The notes below the pieces were generated by a model. It was not told where the DNA came from and did not search any database. It saw only the letters and a program-made list of their open reading frames with translations. From positions 372,001 through 436,000 of the forward strand of contig CAWJWL010000003.1 in assembly GCA_963846565.1 (NCBI GenBank): 64,000 nt of DNA, in the 5' to 3' direction. Source of the stretch: WHSW01 sp963846565. Its GTDB lineage: Bacteria; Actinomycetota; Thermoleophilia; Solirubrobacterales; 70-9. Within the stretch, counting starts at the first letter, position 1; each line of letters starts with the position of its first letter. Positions 33,838-42,457 of this stretch are shown piece after piece. Position numbers and translations under genes: made by a program.

Positions 33838-34796
33838 ATGGCTGAGCAGAGCAAGAGCCGCCGCAGCACGTCCTCGGGCCGCAAGGCGCCGGCGAAGAAG
33901 GCGCCGAAGCCTGCGGCGAAGAAGGCCGCGCCGAAAAAGGCCACCACGAAGCCCGCCTCGAAGAAGGCAACGACGCGGACGCCGGCAAAGAAGGCAGGCA
34001 CGGCGAAGGCGACTTCCGCGAAGAAGCCCGCCGTGAAGAAGGCTCCGGCGAAGGCGACTTCCGCGAAGAAGCCCGCCGTGAAGAAGGCTCCGGCGAAGAG
34101 GCTCCGGCGAAGAAGGCGGGCGCGAAGAAGGCGCCTGCCGCGAAGAAACCGACTTCCAAGAAGCCGGCGGCGAAGAAGTCCACGCCCGCGAGGTCACGCG
34201 CGAGAAAGGCCGAGGCGACCTCCACCGCCGCGAGTCGCCCGCCCGTCAATCTCGAGCCCCTCGGCGCGGCTGCAACCGCCGGGGTCGGCGCCGGCGCGGT
34301 TGCCGCCGCCTCGGCGCGAGGCGAGGACGACTCCGATACGGCCGGGAACGGCTCTGAGGCCGGCGGGAACGGCTCCCAGGGCACCGAGGAGGCGAGCGCC
34401 GCGACCTCGAGCGAGGCCGCCAGCGGGTCTGCCCCGAGCGAGCAGAGCGACAAGGACTGGGAAACGATCGACATCAGCGACACGACCGCTCCCTCGATCG
34501 GACCGCACTCGGTCATGCGCCGCCCCGTCCATGAGGGGTCCCCGGGGCATGACGAGGAGCACTCGAAGGACGCGATGGGTCTCGACAAGCGGCGATCGGT
34601 CGTCGGGGGCCAATACAGCGCGTCGTTGGCCAAGCAGCTGACCGTCTATGGAGTCGCGTTCGCGGTCGGTGTCGCGCTCTTCATCGGCGCGGTTCTCCTC
34701 GTCGGCGAGCTCGACAAGGCGCCCGAGACCTATCCCGACGAGGCTCCGTGGTCGCAGTCCGACGCCGCGCAGACGCCCGCCGCACAGCTCGAGTAA
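33838..34796 (+). CDS. Lysine/alanine-rich histone-H1-like membrane protein, frameshifted
   Basis: The N-terminal 90 residues are KKAPAK/AAKKATSK-type repeats as in histone H1-like and AlgP-like proteins. The frame breaks at about 34098: after AVKKAPAK one A is missing, and the A/K repeat continues in another frame (EEAPAKKAGAKKAPAAKKPT). The sequence then passes an acidic Ser/Ala/Gly linker and KDWETIDISDTTAPSIGPHS to a C-terminal membrane helix (LTVYGVAFAVGVALFIGAVL). Total length is two bases over a codon multiple, as expected for one lost base. A perfect 45-bp tandem duplication lies just before the break. A DNA-binding or nucleoid role is inferred from the basic repeats. Confidence 0.72.
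34006..34095 (+). repeat. Perfect 45-bp tandem duplication in the lysine-rich gene
   Basis: Two identical 45-base units (34006-34050 and 34051-34095) encode KATSAKKPAVKKAPA each. A third partial copy starts immediately after, where one base is missing and the frame is lost. Length variation or polymerase slippage at this site is likely. Confidence 0.92.
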
Positions 34797-34812
34797 ACCG
34801 GCCGAGGCGCGG

Positions 34813-35301
34813 TCAGCCGATCAGCTCGTTCGCCGCCGCGAGCATGCCCTCGAGCCAGAGCTCGTGATCGTCGGGACCGGCGTCGACGACCTCGTAGGGA
34901 ATCCGCCAGCTCTCGCCCGCGTGGCGGAGCGCCTCGAACGTCCGCGCGGCGTCCGCCGGCTCGAGGTGGATCGCCATCTCATAGACGAGGCCCCGGACCG
35001 GCGTGTCGACGATCTCCTCCAGCAGACGCTCGAGCCGCGCGGTATGCAAGGCAACGACCGCCTCCCGCTCGCCGGTCGCCCCGGCGAGGAGCCAGTAGAT
35101 GAGCGACACGCCCTCGATCTGCTCGAGCACGGTCGCGACCTGGCCGGGATCGGCGAGCGTCGCCTCGATCCCGTCGGCCTCGATCCCCTGCAGCTTCGCC
35201 GGGTCGCGGGTCGTCCCGCGCACCGCCCAGCCACGCTCGGCCAGCCCGCGCCCGAGCATCCGCCCCCGGCAGCCGCAGCCGACAATCAGGGCTCGGGCCA
35301 A
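34813..35301 (-). CDS. NAD(P)-binding Rossmann protein, short epimerase-like
   Basis: A 162-residue protein with a dinucleotide-binding start (ALIVGCGCRGRMLGRGLAER, a GxGxxG motif) followed by VRGTTRDPAKLQGIEADGIE. The length equals only the N-terminal Rossmann half of an epimerase; no YxxxK motif is seen. The TTG start overlaps the preceding small-membrane-protein gene by 16 bases, so translation is coupled. It could be a regulatory or small reductase-like protein; substrate unknown. Confidence 0.7.
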   Translation of the reverse strand: MARALIVGCGCRGRMLGRGLAERGWAVRGTTRDPAKLQGIEADGIEATLADPGQVATVLEQIEGVSLIYWLLAGATGEREAVVALHTARLERLLEEIVDTPVRGLVYEMAIHLEPADAARTFEALRHAGESWRIPYEVVDAGPDDHELWLEGMLAAANELIG

Positions 35302-35573
35302 CGCCCTCGCTCGCGCACCGCCTGATCCTCGCGCGCCATCCGCTCCGCGTCGTCCTCCGTCAGGTCGGCCTCTCCGCGCCGGCGCCGGTAACGGTTCTGT
35401 GCCTCGATCATCTGCTGCAGATCCTCGACCTCGAGCTCGGCCTCGACCTCGCCCGAGCGGGTCGGCTTCCAATCCACGAGATCGGCGCCGCTGCCCGGAT
35501 AGGCCCGCGCCAGCAGCACCAGCAACAGGACGATGAACCCGACCATGAGCAGGGAGACGAAGACGAACTCCAC
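35286..35573 (-). CDS. Small single-pass membrane protein
   Basis: A 95-residue protein with one N-terminal membrane helix (FVFVSLLMVGFIVLLLVLLA). A charged cytoplasmic tail, probably helical or coiled (DLQQMIEAQNRYRRRRGEAD), follows. The GTG start is in MEFVFVS. It is co-transcribed with the Rossmann-protein gene. No family is recognised. Confidence 0.65.
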   Translation of the reverse strand: MEFVFVSLLMVGFIVLLLVLLARAYPGSGADLVDWKPTRSGEVEAELEVEDLQQMIEAQNRYRRRRGEADLTEDDAERMAREDQAVRERGRWPEP

Positions 35574-35629
35574 CCGTCCACCTTACGCTCGGCGGGCCGG
35601 AGGGCGCGCCGTCGGATAGCCTCGCGACC

Positions 35630-36418
35630 GTGTCGCTCGCCGAGCTCGCCTCGATCGACGGACGGATCACGCCGACCCGGGAGGCGAGCCTCCCCCTGCC
35701 CGATGACGGTCTGTATCGGGGCGACGGCGTCTTCGAGGTGATCCGCCTGTACGCCGGGCGCCCCTTCGCGCTCACCGAGCACCTCGACCGGATCGAGCGC
35801 TCGGCGGCATCGATCGCGCTGCCCGTCGATCGGGGCGCGGTCGAGCGCGAAATCGGCCCGCTGCTCGCCGAGGTCCCCGGCGCAGACGGCCAGCTACGGA
35901 TCATCATCACGCGCGGCGGCCGCCGGATTCTGCTCACCGAGCCGCTGCCCGACTGGGAGGAGACGCTGACCCTCTCCTCGGTCGAGTACGCGCCCGCGCT
36001 CCTGCTCACCGGCGTGAAGTCCATCTCCTACGCCGGGAACATGCACGCGAGCCGGATCGCCAAGGACCGAGGCGGCGACGAGGCGCTGCTGGTGACGCCC
36101 GACGGCGTGGTCCTCGAGGCGCCGACCTCCTCGGTCTTCTTCGCCGACGAATCCGGTGCCCTCCATACGCCGGGGCTGGAAACGGGGATCCTCGACTCGA
36201 TCACGCGCGCCAAGCTGCTCGGCGCGATCGAGGTCACCGAGGGGACCTACCGGGTCGCGGACGTGCTCGGCGCGAGCGAGGCCTTCCTCGCCTCCACCAC
36301 CCGCGAGGTGCAGGCGATCTCGCGCATCGACGATGTCGAGCTCGCAGGGCCCGGGCCGCGCACGCGTGAGGCGCAGGCGGCGTTCAGCGCCGTCGTCGAG
36401 CGGGAGCTCGGCGGATGA
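35630..36418 (+). CDS. Class IV PLP-dependent aminotransferase / aminodeoxychorismate lyase-like
   Basis: A 262-residue fold-type IV PLP enzyme (D-amino-acid transaminase, branched-chain aminotransferase and PabC group). GLYRGDGVFEVIRLYAGRPF near 27 is the first hallmark. The PLP lysine is in TGVKSISYAGNMHASRIAKD near 130, and EAPTSSVFFADESG with the E-x-x-S-S-N/F pattern follows. LASTTREVQAISRID ends the active site. GTG start. It is coupled to the acyl-CoA dehydrogenase by an ATGA overlap. Choosing between lyase and aminotransferase is not possible from sequence alone. Confidence 0.82.
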   Translation: MSLAELASIDGRITPTREASLPLPDDGLYRGDGVFEVIRLYAGRPFALTEHLDRIERSAASIALPVDRGAVEREIGPLLAEVPGADGQLRIIITRGGRRILLTEPLPDWEETLTLSSVEYAPALLLTGVKSISYAGNMHASRIAKDRGGDEALLVTPDGVVLEAPTSSVFFADESGALHTPGLETGILDSITRAKLLGAIEVTEGTYRVADVLGASEAFLASTTREVQAISRIDDVELAGPGPRTREAQAAFSAVVERELGG

Positions 36419-37578
36419 TCGACAGCCGGCTGAGCGACGAGCAGCGGCTGATCCAGGAGGCGGCTCGGGATTTCGTCGACAAGGAGGTCGTCCCGCGGGC
36501 GCGAGACTCCGACCGGGCGCAGAAGTTCGACCTGGAGCTCGCCAAGCGGCTGGGCGAGCTCGGCTATCTCGGCGCACCGGTGGCCGAGAAGTACGGTGGC
36601 CGCGGACTCGACTACCTCTCCTACGGCTTGATCGTCGAGGAGGTCGGCCGCGGCGACTCGGCGATGCGCACCGTCGTCTCGGTGCAGACCTCGCTCGTCT
36701 GCGGTTCGATCGAGCGTTGGGGCACGGAGGAGCAAAAGCAGCACTGGCTGCCGAAGCTGACCGCGGGGACGGCGCTCGGGTGCTTCGGCCTGACCGAGCC
36801 CGATACCGGCTCCGACGCGGCGAACCTGCGCACGCGCGCGAAGCGGATCGACGGCGGCTGGCAGATCTCGGGCCAGAAGATGTGGATCTCGTTCGGCAAC
36901 TTCGCCGAGGTCGCGCTGATCTTTGCCCAGACCGACCCCGACCTCAAGCATCGCGGCCTGGCCTGCTTCCTCGTCCCGACCTCGAGCGACGGCTTCACCG
37001 CGCAGGAGATCCACGGCAAGCTCGGCCTGCGCGCCTCCGACACCGCCGAGATCTCGCTTGACGCGGTCGAGGTCTCAGACGATGCCCTGCTCGGCGAGGT
37101 CGGCGACGGATTCAAGGTCGCGATGTCCGCCCTCGACTCGGGCCGCTACTCGGTCGCCGCGGGCTGCGTCGGCATCTGCGAGGGCTGCGTGCAGGCTTCG
37201 GTCTCCTACGCGAAGGAGCGCAAGCAGTTCGACCGTCCCCTCGCGAGCTTCCAACTCGTGCAGGAGATGATCGCGGACCAGATCGTCCGCCGCGACGCCG
37301 CGCGGATGCTCGTCCGCCGCGCCGGGATGCTGAAAGACGCGGGCGAGCCGAACACGGTCGAGACCTCGGTCGCGAAGCTCTACGCGACCGAGTCGGCGAT
37401 CGAGTGCGCGAACCTGGCGATCCAGGTCCACGGCGGCTCCGGGTACGTCGACGACTACCCGGTCGAGCGCTACCTGCGCGACGCTCGCGTCACGACGCTG
37501 TACGAGGGGACATCGCAGATCCAGAAGCTGATCATCGCTCGCGACGCGACCGGGATCAACGCGATGACCCCTTCCTAG
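36415..37578 (+). CDS. Acyl-CoA dehydrogenase
   Basis: FAD-dependent acyl-CoA dehydrogenase of 387 residues, the standard length. CFGLTEPDTGSDAANLRT and WISFGNFAEVALIFAQ are the usual FAD and substrate blocks. The catalytic glutamate is in TTLYEGTSQIQKLIIAR near residue 366, as in short/medium-chain enzymes. It is the first of three beta-oxidation enzymes in coupled order: this gene ends in TAGTG, sharing a base with the enoyl-CoA hydratase start. It likely passes electrons to ETF, whose genes are not in the window. Confidence 0.95.
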   Translation: MIDSRLSDEQRLIQEAARDFVDKEVVPRARDSDRAQKFDLELAKRLGELGYLGAPVAEKYGGRGLDYLSYGLIVEEVGRGDSAMRTVVSVQTSLVCGSIERWGTEEQKQHWLPKLTAGTALGCFGLTEPDTGSDAANLRTRAKRIDGGWQISGQKMWISFGNFAEVALIFAQTDPDLKHRGLACFLVPTSSDGFTAQEIHGKLGLRASDTAEISLDAVEVSDDALLGEVGDGFKVAMSALDSGRYSVAAGCVGICEGCVQASVSYAKERKQFDRPLASFQLVQEMIADQIVRRDAARMLVRRAGMLKDAGEPNTVETSVAKLYATESAIECANLAIQVHGGSGYVDDYPVERYLRDARVTTLYEGTSQIQKLIIARDATGINAMTPS

Positions 37579-38351
37579 TGGCACCGGCCCTGATCGAGAC
37601 GTCGCTCGACCGCCACGTCGCCCTCTGCCGGATCAACCGCCCGGAGGCGCGCAACGCCCTCTCACCCGAGGTCATGGAGGAGCTGGGCAGCGCGCTCGCC
37701 CGCTTCGACGAGGACGCCGAGGTTCGCTGCATCGTGATCGCGGGCTCCGACGAGGTCTTCGCCGCCGGCGCTGACATCGGTGCGCTGGCGAGCCGCGAGT
37801 TCCACGAGGCGGTCTTTCACCCCGCGGCCGCCTTCTGGCGCAGGGTCGCCGAGGTGAAGACGCCTCTGATCGCCGCGGTCTCCGGCTGGGCGCTGGGCGG
37901 CGGCTGTGAGCTGGCCCTCTGCTGCGACCTGATCGTCGCCTCGGAGACGGCCGAGTTCGGCCAGCCCGAGATCACGCTCGGAATCATCCCCGGCGGCGGC
38001 GGAACTCAGCGCCTCGCCCGGGTCATCGGCAAGCAGCGGGCGATGGAACTGGTGCTGACCGGGCGCCGCTTCGACGCGCTCGAAGCCGAGCGGCTCGGCC
38101 TCGTCGTCAAAGTGGCGAAGAAGCGCGAGTGGCTCGAGCAGGCGCTCGAGCTCGCCGAGCAGATCGCGCGCCGTCCGCCGATCGCCACCCGGCTGGCCAA
38201 GCAGGCGGTGCTCGCGGCCGAGGAGACGGCGCTGAGCGCAGGCCTCGAGCAGGAGCGCCGTCTCTACGAGCTGGCGATGGCGAGCGAGGATCGGGTGGAG
38301 GGCATGCAGGCCTTCCTCGAGAAGCGCCGCCCGGACTTCCGCGGCCGGTGA
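37578..38351 (+). CDS. Enoyl-CoA hydratase/isomerase
   Basis: Crotonase-family enzyme of 257 residues. IAGSDEVFAAGADIGALASR carries the oxyanion-hole loop, and AVSGWALGGGCELALCCDLI the second. Glutamates at the catalytic positions lie in GCELAL and FGQPEITLGIIPGGGGTQRL, as needed for hydratase activity. GTG start, one-base overlap with the dehydrogenase stop. It would hydrate the enoyl-CoA made by the preceding enzyme. Confidence 0.95.
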   Translation: MAPALIETSLDRHVALCRINRPEARNALSPEVMEELGSALARFDEDAEVRCIVIAGSDEVFAAGADIGALASREFHEAVFHPAAAFWRRVAEVKTPLIAAVSGWALGGGCELALCCDLIVASETAEFGQPEITLGIIPGGGGTQRLARVIGKQRAMELVLTGRRFDALEAERLGLVVKVAKKREWLEQALELAEQIARRPPIATRLAKQAVLAAEETALSAGLEQERRLYELAMASEDRVEGMQAFLEKRRPDFRGR

Positions 38352-38363
38352 AACGCAGGCGGT

Positions 38364-38393
38364 CCACCCCCTCCGCTCCGCGTCCGGGGGTGG
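38364..38393 (+). promoter_or_regulatory. Hairpin enclosing the ribosome site of 3-hydroxyacyl-CoA dehydrogenase
   Basis: Arms CCACCCCC and GGGGGTGG pair perfectly around a 14-base loop. The GGGGG of the second arm is the only ribosome-site-like run, seven bases before the GTG start. It may reduce or gate translation of the last enzyme of the operon. Confidence 0.5.
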
Positions 38394-38397
38394 CCCG

Positions 38398-39667
38398 GTG
38401 GTCATAGGGATCGCGGGCGCCGGCACGATGGGGCGCGGGATCGCCCAGCTCGGCTGCCTCGGCTCCTATGCGACTGTCCTTCACGATCCCGACCGGGGCG
38501 CACTCGAAGCCGGGGCCGAGCGACTGCGCGCCGACCTCGACCGCGGCGCCGACCGCGGGCGCTGGAGCGCCGACGAGGCCGCCGCGGCTTCCGGGCGGCT
38601 CGAGCTCGCCGGCGAGCTCGAGGGGCTCTGCGGGCTGCGAGCTCGTGATCGAGGCGGTGCCCGAGGACCTCGAGCTCAAGCGCGGCCTCTTCGCCCGGCT
38701 CGAGGCGGCCTGCGGCCCCGACGCCGTGCTGGCCACCAACACATCCTCGCTTCGCGTCGGCGAGATCGCTGCGGGCGCCGAAGCTCCCCGGCGGATCTGC
38801 GGCATGCACTTCTTCAACCCACCGCCGCTGATGAAGCTGGTCGAGGTCGTCGCCGCGGAGGCGACGAACGACGCGACGCTCGACGCCGCATCGGAGGTCG
38901 CCGCGCGGATGGAGAGAACCCCGATCCGATGCAGCGACTCGCCGGGGTTCATCGTCAACCGCTGCAACCGCCCCTACGCGCTCGAGGCGCTTCGGATCCT
39001 CGGCGAGGGCGTCGCCACACACGCCGAGATCGATCTCGTCATGCGCGAGGACGGCGGCTATCGGATGGGGCCGTTCGAGCTCATGGACCTGATCGGGATC
39101 GACGTCAACCTCGAGGTCGCGCGGTCGTTTCACCGCCAGCGCCCGATTGCCCGCTGGGAGCCGAGCCCGATCTCCGAACGGCTCGTCGCCGAGGGCAGGC
39201 TGGGGCGTAAGAGCGGCCGCGGCTTCTACGAGTACGGCGAGGGCGACCCGCCGGTGGCTGGGAGAGGGCCCGCGCCGGAGGTCCGGGAGCGGATCCTCCA
39301 CCGCGTCGTGTGCCAGCTCGTCAACGAGGCCTCGTTCGCGCTCGAGGAGGGCGTCGCCGCCTCCGCCGAGGACATCGACACGGCATTGAGGCTCGGCCTC
39401 AACCACCCGCGCGGCCCGTTCGAATGGGCTCGTGAGCTGGATCCGGAACGGGTCCTAGCGACCCTCGACGCGCTCGGCGGCGACCTCGGGGACGAGCGGT
39501 ACGCCGCCTCCCCCTCCTCCGCCGCTGGGCCGACTCCGGCGGCCCGTCGCCTCCGTCCGGCTAGACGTTCCCAGCCCTCCGCGGCCAGGTATGAGCCGAC
39601 CAGGATCAGGACGAGGCCGACGATCGTCGCCACGGTGATCGTCTCGTCGAGGAGCAGAGCGCCGTAG
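38398..39667 (+). CDS. 3-Hydroxyacyl-CoA dehydrogenase, frameshifted
   Basis: NAD-dependent beta-oxidation enzyme. The start MVIGIAGAGTMGRGIAQLGC is the NAD loop, and LELAGELEGL is in the first frame. CELVIEAVPEDLELKRGLFA, the next conserved block, is in another. One extra T near 38629 explains the break, and the total length (1270) is a codon multiple plus one. Later parts are well kept: CGMHFFNPPPLMKLVEV with the catalytic histidine, DSPGFIVNRCNRPYALEALR and a second C-terminal domain (GLNHPRGPFEWARELD). The C-terminus reads on past the expected end into the antisense of the next gene, so the true stop is uncertain. It belongs to the PaaH-like two-C-domain type. Confidence 0.82.
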
Positions 39668-40425
39668 ACGACCGCGAACGCGGGCGCGATGTAGGTGACG
39701 ATGAAGGTCCGCGCCGGACCCACGGTCGCGATCAGGTCGTAGAAGATCGCGAATGCGACCCCGGTGCCGACGACGCCGAGCGCGATCACCGCGGCAATCG
39801 GGCCGAGCCCGGGCGCCTCCCCGGGGAAGCCGATGATGGCAGCCGGCAGGAGCAGGACGGAGCCGGTCAGCATCACCGACGCGGCGACGCCGATCGGCTG
39901 CAGGTCACCGAGGTTGCGCTTTGCGATCAGGCCGCCGACGGCGTAGCCGAACCCGGCCAGGAGGATCGCGAGCCCGCCGAGCAGGGCGTCGCTCGAGCCG
40001 CCGAGGTCGACCCCGAGGAGGACGGCGACGCCGGCGACGCCGAGCGCGATCCCGAAGAGGCGAGCGCCCTGAGAGCGCTCCTCCTGGTCGAAGCGGATCG
40101 CGAGCAGGGCGGTGAACAGCGGCGCCGAGGTGACGAGGATTCCCGCGAGCGAGGACGAGATCTCGGTCTCGCCGGCAGCGATGAGGATGAATGGACCGGC
40201 CACCTGGGTAGCCCCGAGCACGAAGAGCATCGGCCAGCTACCCCCGAGGCCGCGCAGCGCCCCGCGCGAGGCGGCGAGCCCGACGAGGACGACGGCCGCG
40301 AAGACGATTCGCAGCCAGGCGACCATCCCCGGGCTGAAGTCGCGGATGCCGATCTTGATCAGCATGTAACTCGCGCCCCAGATCGCTCCGAGGACGAGCA
40401 GCAGAGTCCAGGAGCGTCGATTCAC
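39226..40425 (-). CDS. DMT-superfamily (EamA) transporter
   Basis: Inner-membrane permease with about ten helices and two EamA repeats. The first begins WTLLLVLGAIWGASYMLIKI and the second follows LAILLAGFGYAVGGLIAKRN. GTFIAP-like RTFIVTYIAPAFAVVYGALL is typical near the end. The last 100 residues (from about YRSSPRSPP) are the antisense of the conserved end of 3-hydroxyacyl-CoA dehydrogenase, so the real C-terminus should be near 39510 and a stop may have been lost by an indel. GTG start. Substrate unknown; amino-acid or metabolite export is common in the family. Confidence 0.85.
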   Translation of the reverse strand: MNRRSWTLLLVLGAIWGASYMLIKIGIRDFSPGMVAWLRIVFAAVVLVGLAASRGALRGLGGSWPMLFVLGATQVAGPFILIAAGETEISSSLAGILVTSAPLFTALLAIRFDQEERSQGARLFGIALGVAGVAVLLGVDLGGSSDALLGGLAILLAGFGYAVGGLIAKRNLGDLQPIGVAASVMLTGSVLLLPAAIIGFPGEAPGLGPIAAVIALGVVGTGVAFAIFYDLIATVGPARTFIVTYIAPAFAVVYGALLLDETITVATIVGLVLILVGSYLAAEGWERLAGRRRRAAGVGPAAEEGEAAYRSSPRSPPSASRVARTRSGSSSRAHSNGPRGWLRPSLNAVSMSSAEAATPSSSANEASLTSWHTTRWRIRSRTSGAGPLPATGGSPSPYS

Positions 40426-40500
40426 CCGAGCGAGGTTAGAGGCGGTTGGGCGACCCTCCTATTAGGCCTCCCCATGACCCCATAAGCAGGGGTGTCACCG

Positions 40501-41367
40501 GTGCGCGTGCACTACGCTCGGCGCGTGCGGGCGAACTCGGCGAGGATCCGCTTGGCGGGCGCGGTGGCGCTCGCGAGCGCCGCAACGATCACGGCGATCG
40601 TCGGGCTCTCCACCCGCGCCGAGGCCGGCGGCGAACCGCTGCTGGCCCCCGACCTCGTCACCCTCGGGCCGAAGGCGGACGAACTGATCGTCGTCGCGGA
40701 GGCGAACCGCACCGTGCTGCGGCTCAGCAACGCGATCTCCAACCGCGGCGCCGGGCCGCTCGAGGTCTTCGCGAGCGCGACGTCGCAGAACTGCGACGGC
40801 GACGGCGACCCATACAACGATCGCGACGCCTCGCAGCGGACCTACGCGGATACGAACGTGAGCGGCGTCTACGAGCGCGGGACCGACGTCCCCGGCCTCG
40901 AGCGCCTCTTCGGCTGCATGCGCTACCACGCCCTTCACGACCACTGGCACGTGCTCAACTTCGCCCTCTACCAGCTGCGTAGCGAGCGGACCGGAAAGCT
41001 GGTCGCGACGACCCGCAAGCTCGGTTTCTGCCTCGGCGACAACACACCGGGGTTCGCCCAGCCGGGCGCCGCGCCCGAGCAGGTCTACCCGACCGGGTCG
41101 ACAAGCCCCTCGGGCTGCACGGCGAGCACGATCCAGGGCCTCTCGATCGGTTGGGTGGACATCTATCGCTACGACGTCCCCGGCCAGGCGCTCGGCCTCG
41201 CGGACGCGCCGCCGGGGCGCTACTGCCTGATCTCGCGCACCGACCCGAGCGACCTCCTCGACGAGACGAACGAGGACAACAACGTCCGGCGGACTCGCAT
41301 CGCGCTCGATCGGGAGGGACTCGAGGTCCGCAAGCTCGGCGGCCACTGCCGCGCGAGCCGGCCCTAG
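40501..41367 (+). CDS. Lysyl-oxidase-like exported copper protein
   Basis: A 288-residue exported protein with a signal peptide (LAGAVALASAATITAIVGLS then TRAEAGGE). The domain resembles bacterial lysyl oxidase (PF01186). CMRYHALHDHWHVLNFALYQ holds the clustered copper histidines, and GWVDIYRYDVPGQALGLADA and YCLISRTDPSDLLDETNEDN match later blocks. The quinone-cofactor tyrosine cannot be assigned by eye. GTG starts also exist at 40492 and 40507; 40501 has AGGGG nine bases upstream. Its stop shares CTAG with the convergent trxB. Oxidative deamination of lysine residues is the family activity, not proven for bacterial members like this. Confidence 0.8.
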   Translation: MRVHYARRVRANSARIRLAGAVALASAATITAIVGLSTRAEAGGEPLLAPDLVTLGPKADELIVVAEANRTVLRLSNAISNRGAGPLEVFASATSQNCDGDGDPYNDRDASQRTYADTNVSGVYERGTDVPGLERLFGCMRYHALHDHWHVLNFALYQLRSERTGKLVATTRKLGFCLGDNTPGFAQPGAAPEQVYPTGSTSPSGCTASTIQGLSIGWVDIYRYDVPGQALGLADAPPGRYCLISRTDPSDLLDETNEDNNVRRTRIALDREGLEVRKLGGHCRASRP

Positions 41368-42389
41368 CTGGAGACCGGCGCGGCGGGGTTCGGCGCGACT
41401 TCGACCGGTTCTCCACCGGTCTGCCAGTGTGCCTCGGGCGAGGGCGGAGTGTCGCGCAGGTACCACTCGGCGTCGAGGGCGCCCATGCAGCCCGTGCCGG
41501 CGGCGGTCACCGCCTGGCGGTAGGTCCGGTCGACGAGGTCGCCGATCGCGAACACCCCGGCGAGGTTGGTCCGCGTGGACTTGCCCTCCGTGAGCACGTA
41601 GCCCTCGTCGTCGACTCCGACCTGCTCGGCGACGAGCTCCGAGCGCGGGATGTGGCCGATCGCGACGAACGCGCCACCGACCTCGAGCTCCTCGATCTCC
41701 TCCGTCTCGGCGTTTCGCAGCCGCACGGCGCGGAGCTTGCCGTCCTCGCCGGCGATGAACTCCTCCGGGATGAACGGGGTCTTGAAGCTGATGTTGCCCT
41801 GCCCGCCGGCGCGGTCGCGCATGATCTTCGACGCGCGGTACTCGTCGCGGCGGTGGACGGAGGTGAGCTTGTCGGCGTACTTGGAAATGAAGATCGAGTC
41901 CTCCATCGCCGAGTCGCCGCCGCCGATCACGGTCACGTCCTCGCCCTTGAAGAAGGCGCCGTCGCAGACGCCGCAGGTCGAGACGCCGCGGCCGGACAGC
42001 TCGAGCTCGCCCGGGATCCCGAGCCGGCGGGGCTCGGCACCCATCGCGAGCACGATCGCCTTCGCGGCGTACTCGTCGTCGCCGACGAGGACTCGCTGCA
42101 CGCCGCCGTCCGAGAGCTCGACGCGGTCGGCGTCGTCGGTGATGAAGCGGGTCCCGAAGCGCTCCGCCTGGGCGCGAAACTCGTTCATCATCTCCGGCCC
42201 CATGATCCCGTCGGGATAGCCCGGGTAGTTCTCGACGTCGGTGGTGTTCTGGAGCTGACCGCCCCACTGGAAGCCTTCGATCACGAGCGGCTCGAGGTTC
42301 GCGCGCGAGGCGTAGAGCGCCGCGGTATAGCCGGCGGGTCCACCGCCGAGGATGATCAGGTTCTCGACCTTCTGCTCGTTCTCACTCAT
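41364..42389 (-). CDS. trxB: Thioredoxin-disulfide reductase
   Basis: FAD/NADPH-dependent reductase of 341 residues. FAD loop ILGGGPAGYTAALYASRANL at the N-terminus, NADPH loop TVIGGGDSAMEDSIF near 153, and FAIGDLVDRTYRQAVTAAGT at the end are all present. The redox disulfide is STCGVCDGAFF, so CGVC rather than the common CATC. The C-terminus extends about 25 residues past the usual end (APNPAAPVSS). GGAG lies seven bases before the ATG. No thioredoxin gene is adjacent. A 21-base perfect palindrome lies about 70 bases upstream and may be its operator. Confidence 0.94.
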   Translation of the reverse strand: MSENEQKVENLIILGGGPAGYTAALYASRANLEPLVIEGFQWGGQLQNTTDVENYPGYPDGIMGPEMMNEFRAQAERFGTRFITDDADRVELSDGGVQRVLVGDDEYAAKAIVLAMGAEPRRLGIPGELELSGRGVSTCGVCDGAFFKGEDVTVIGGGDSAMEDSIFISKYADKLTSVHRRDEYRASKIMRDRAGGQGNISFKTPFIPEEFIAGEDGKLRAVRLRNAETEEIEELEVGGAFVAIGHIPRSELVAEQVGVDDEGYVLTEGKSTRTNLAGVFAIGDLVDRTYRQAVTAAGTGCMGALDAEWYLRDTPPSPEAHWQTGGEPVEVAPNPAAPVSS

Positions 42390-42457
42390 GGCGTCTCCGA
42401 TCTTCTCATGCGTGTACGTCTACCCAAGCGGCCAGACGTATCGCGCCTGCACTGAGC

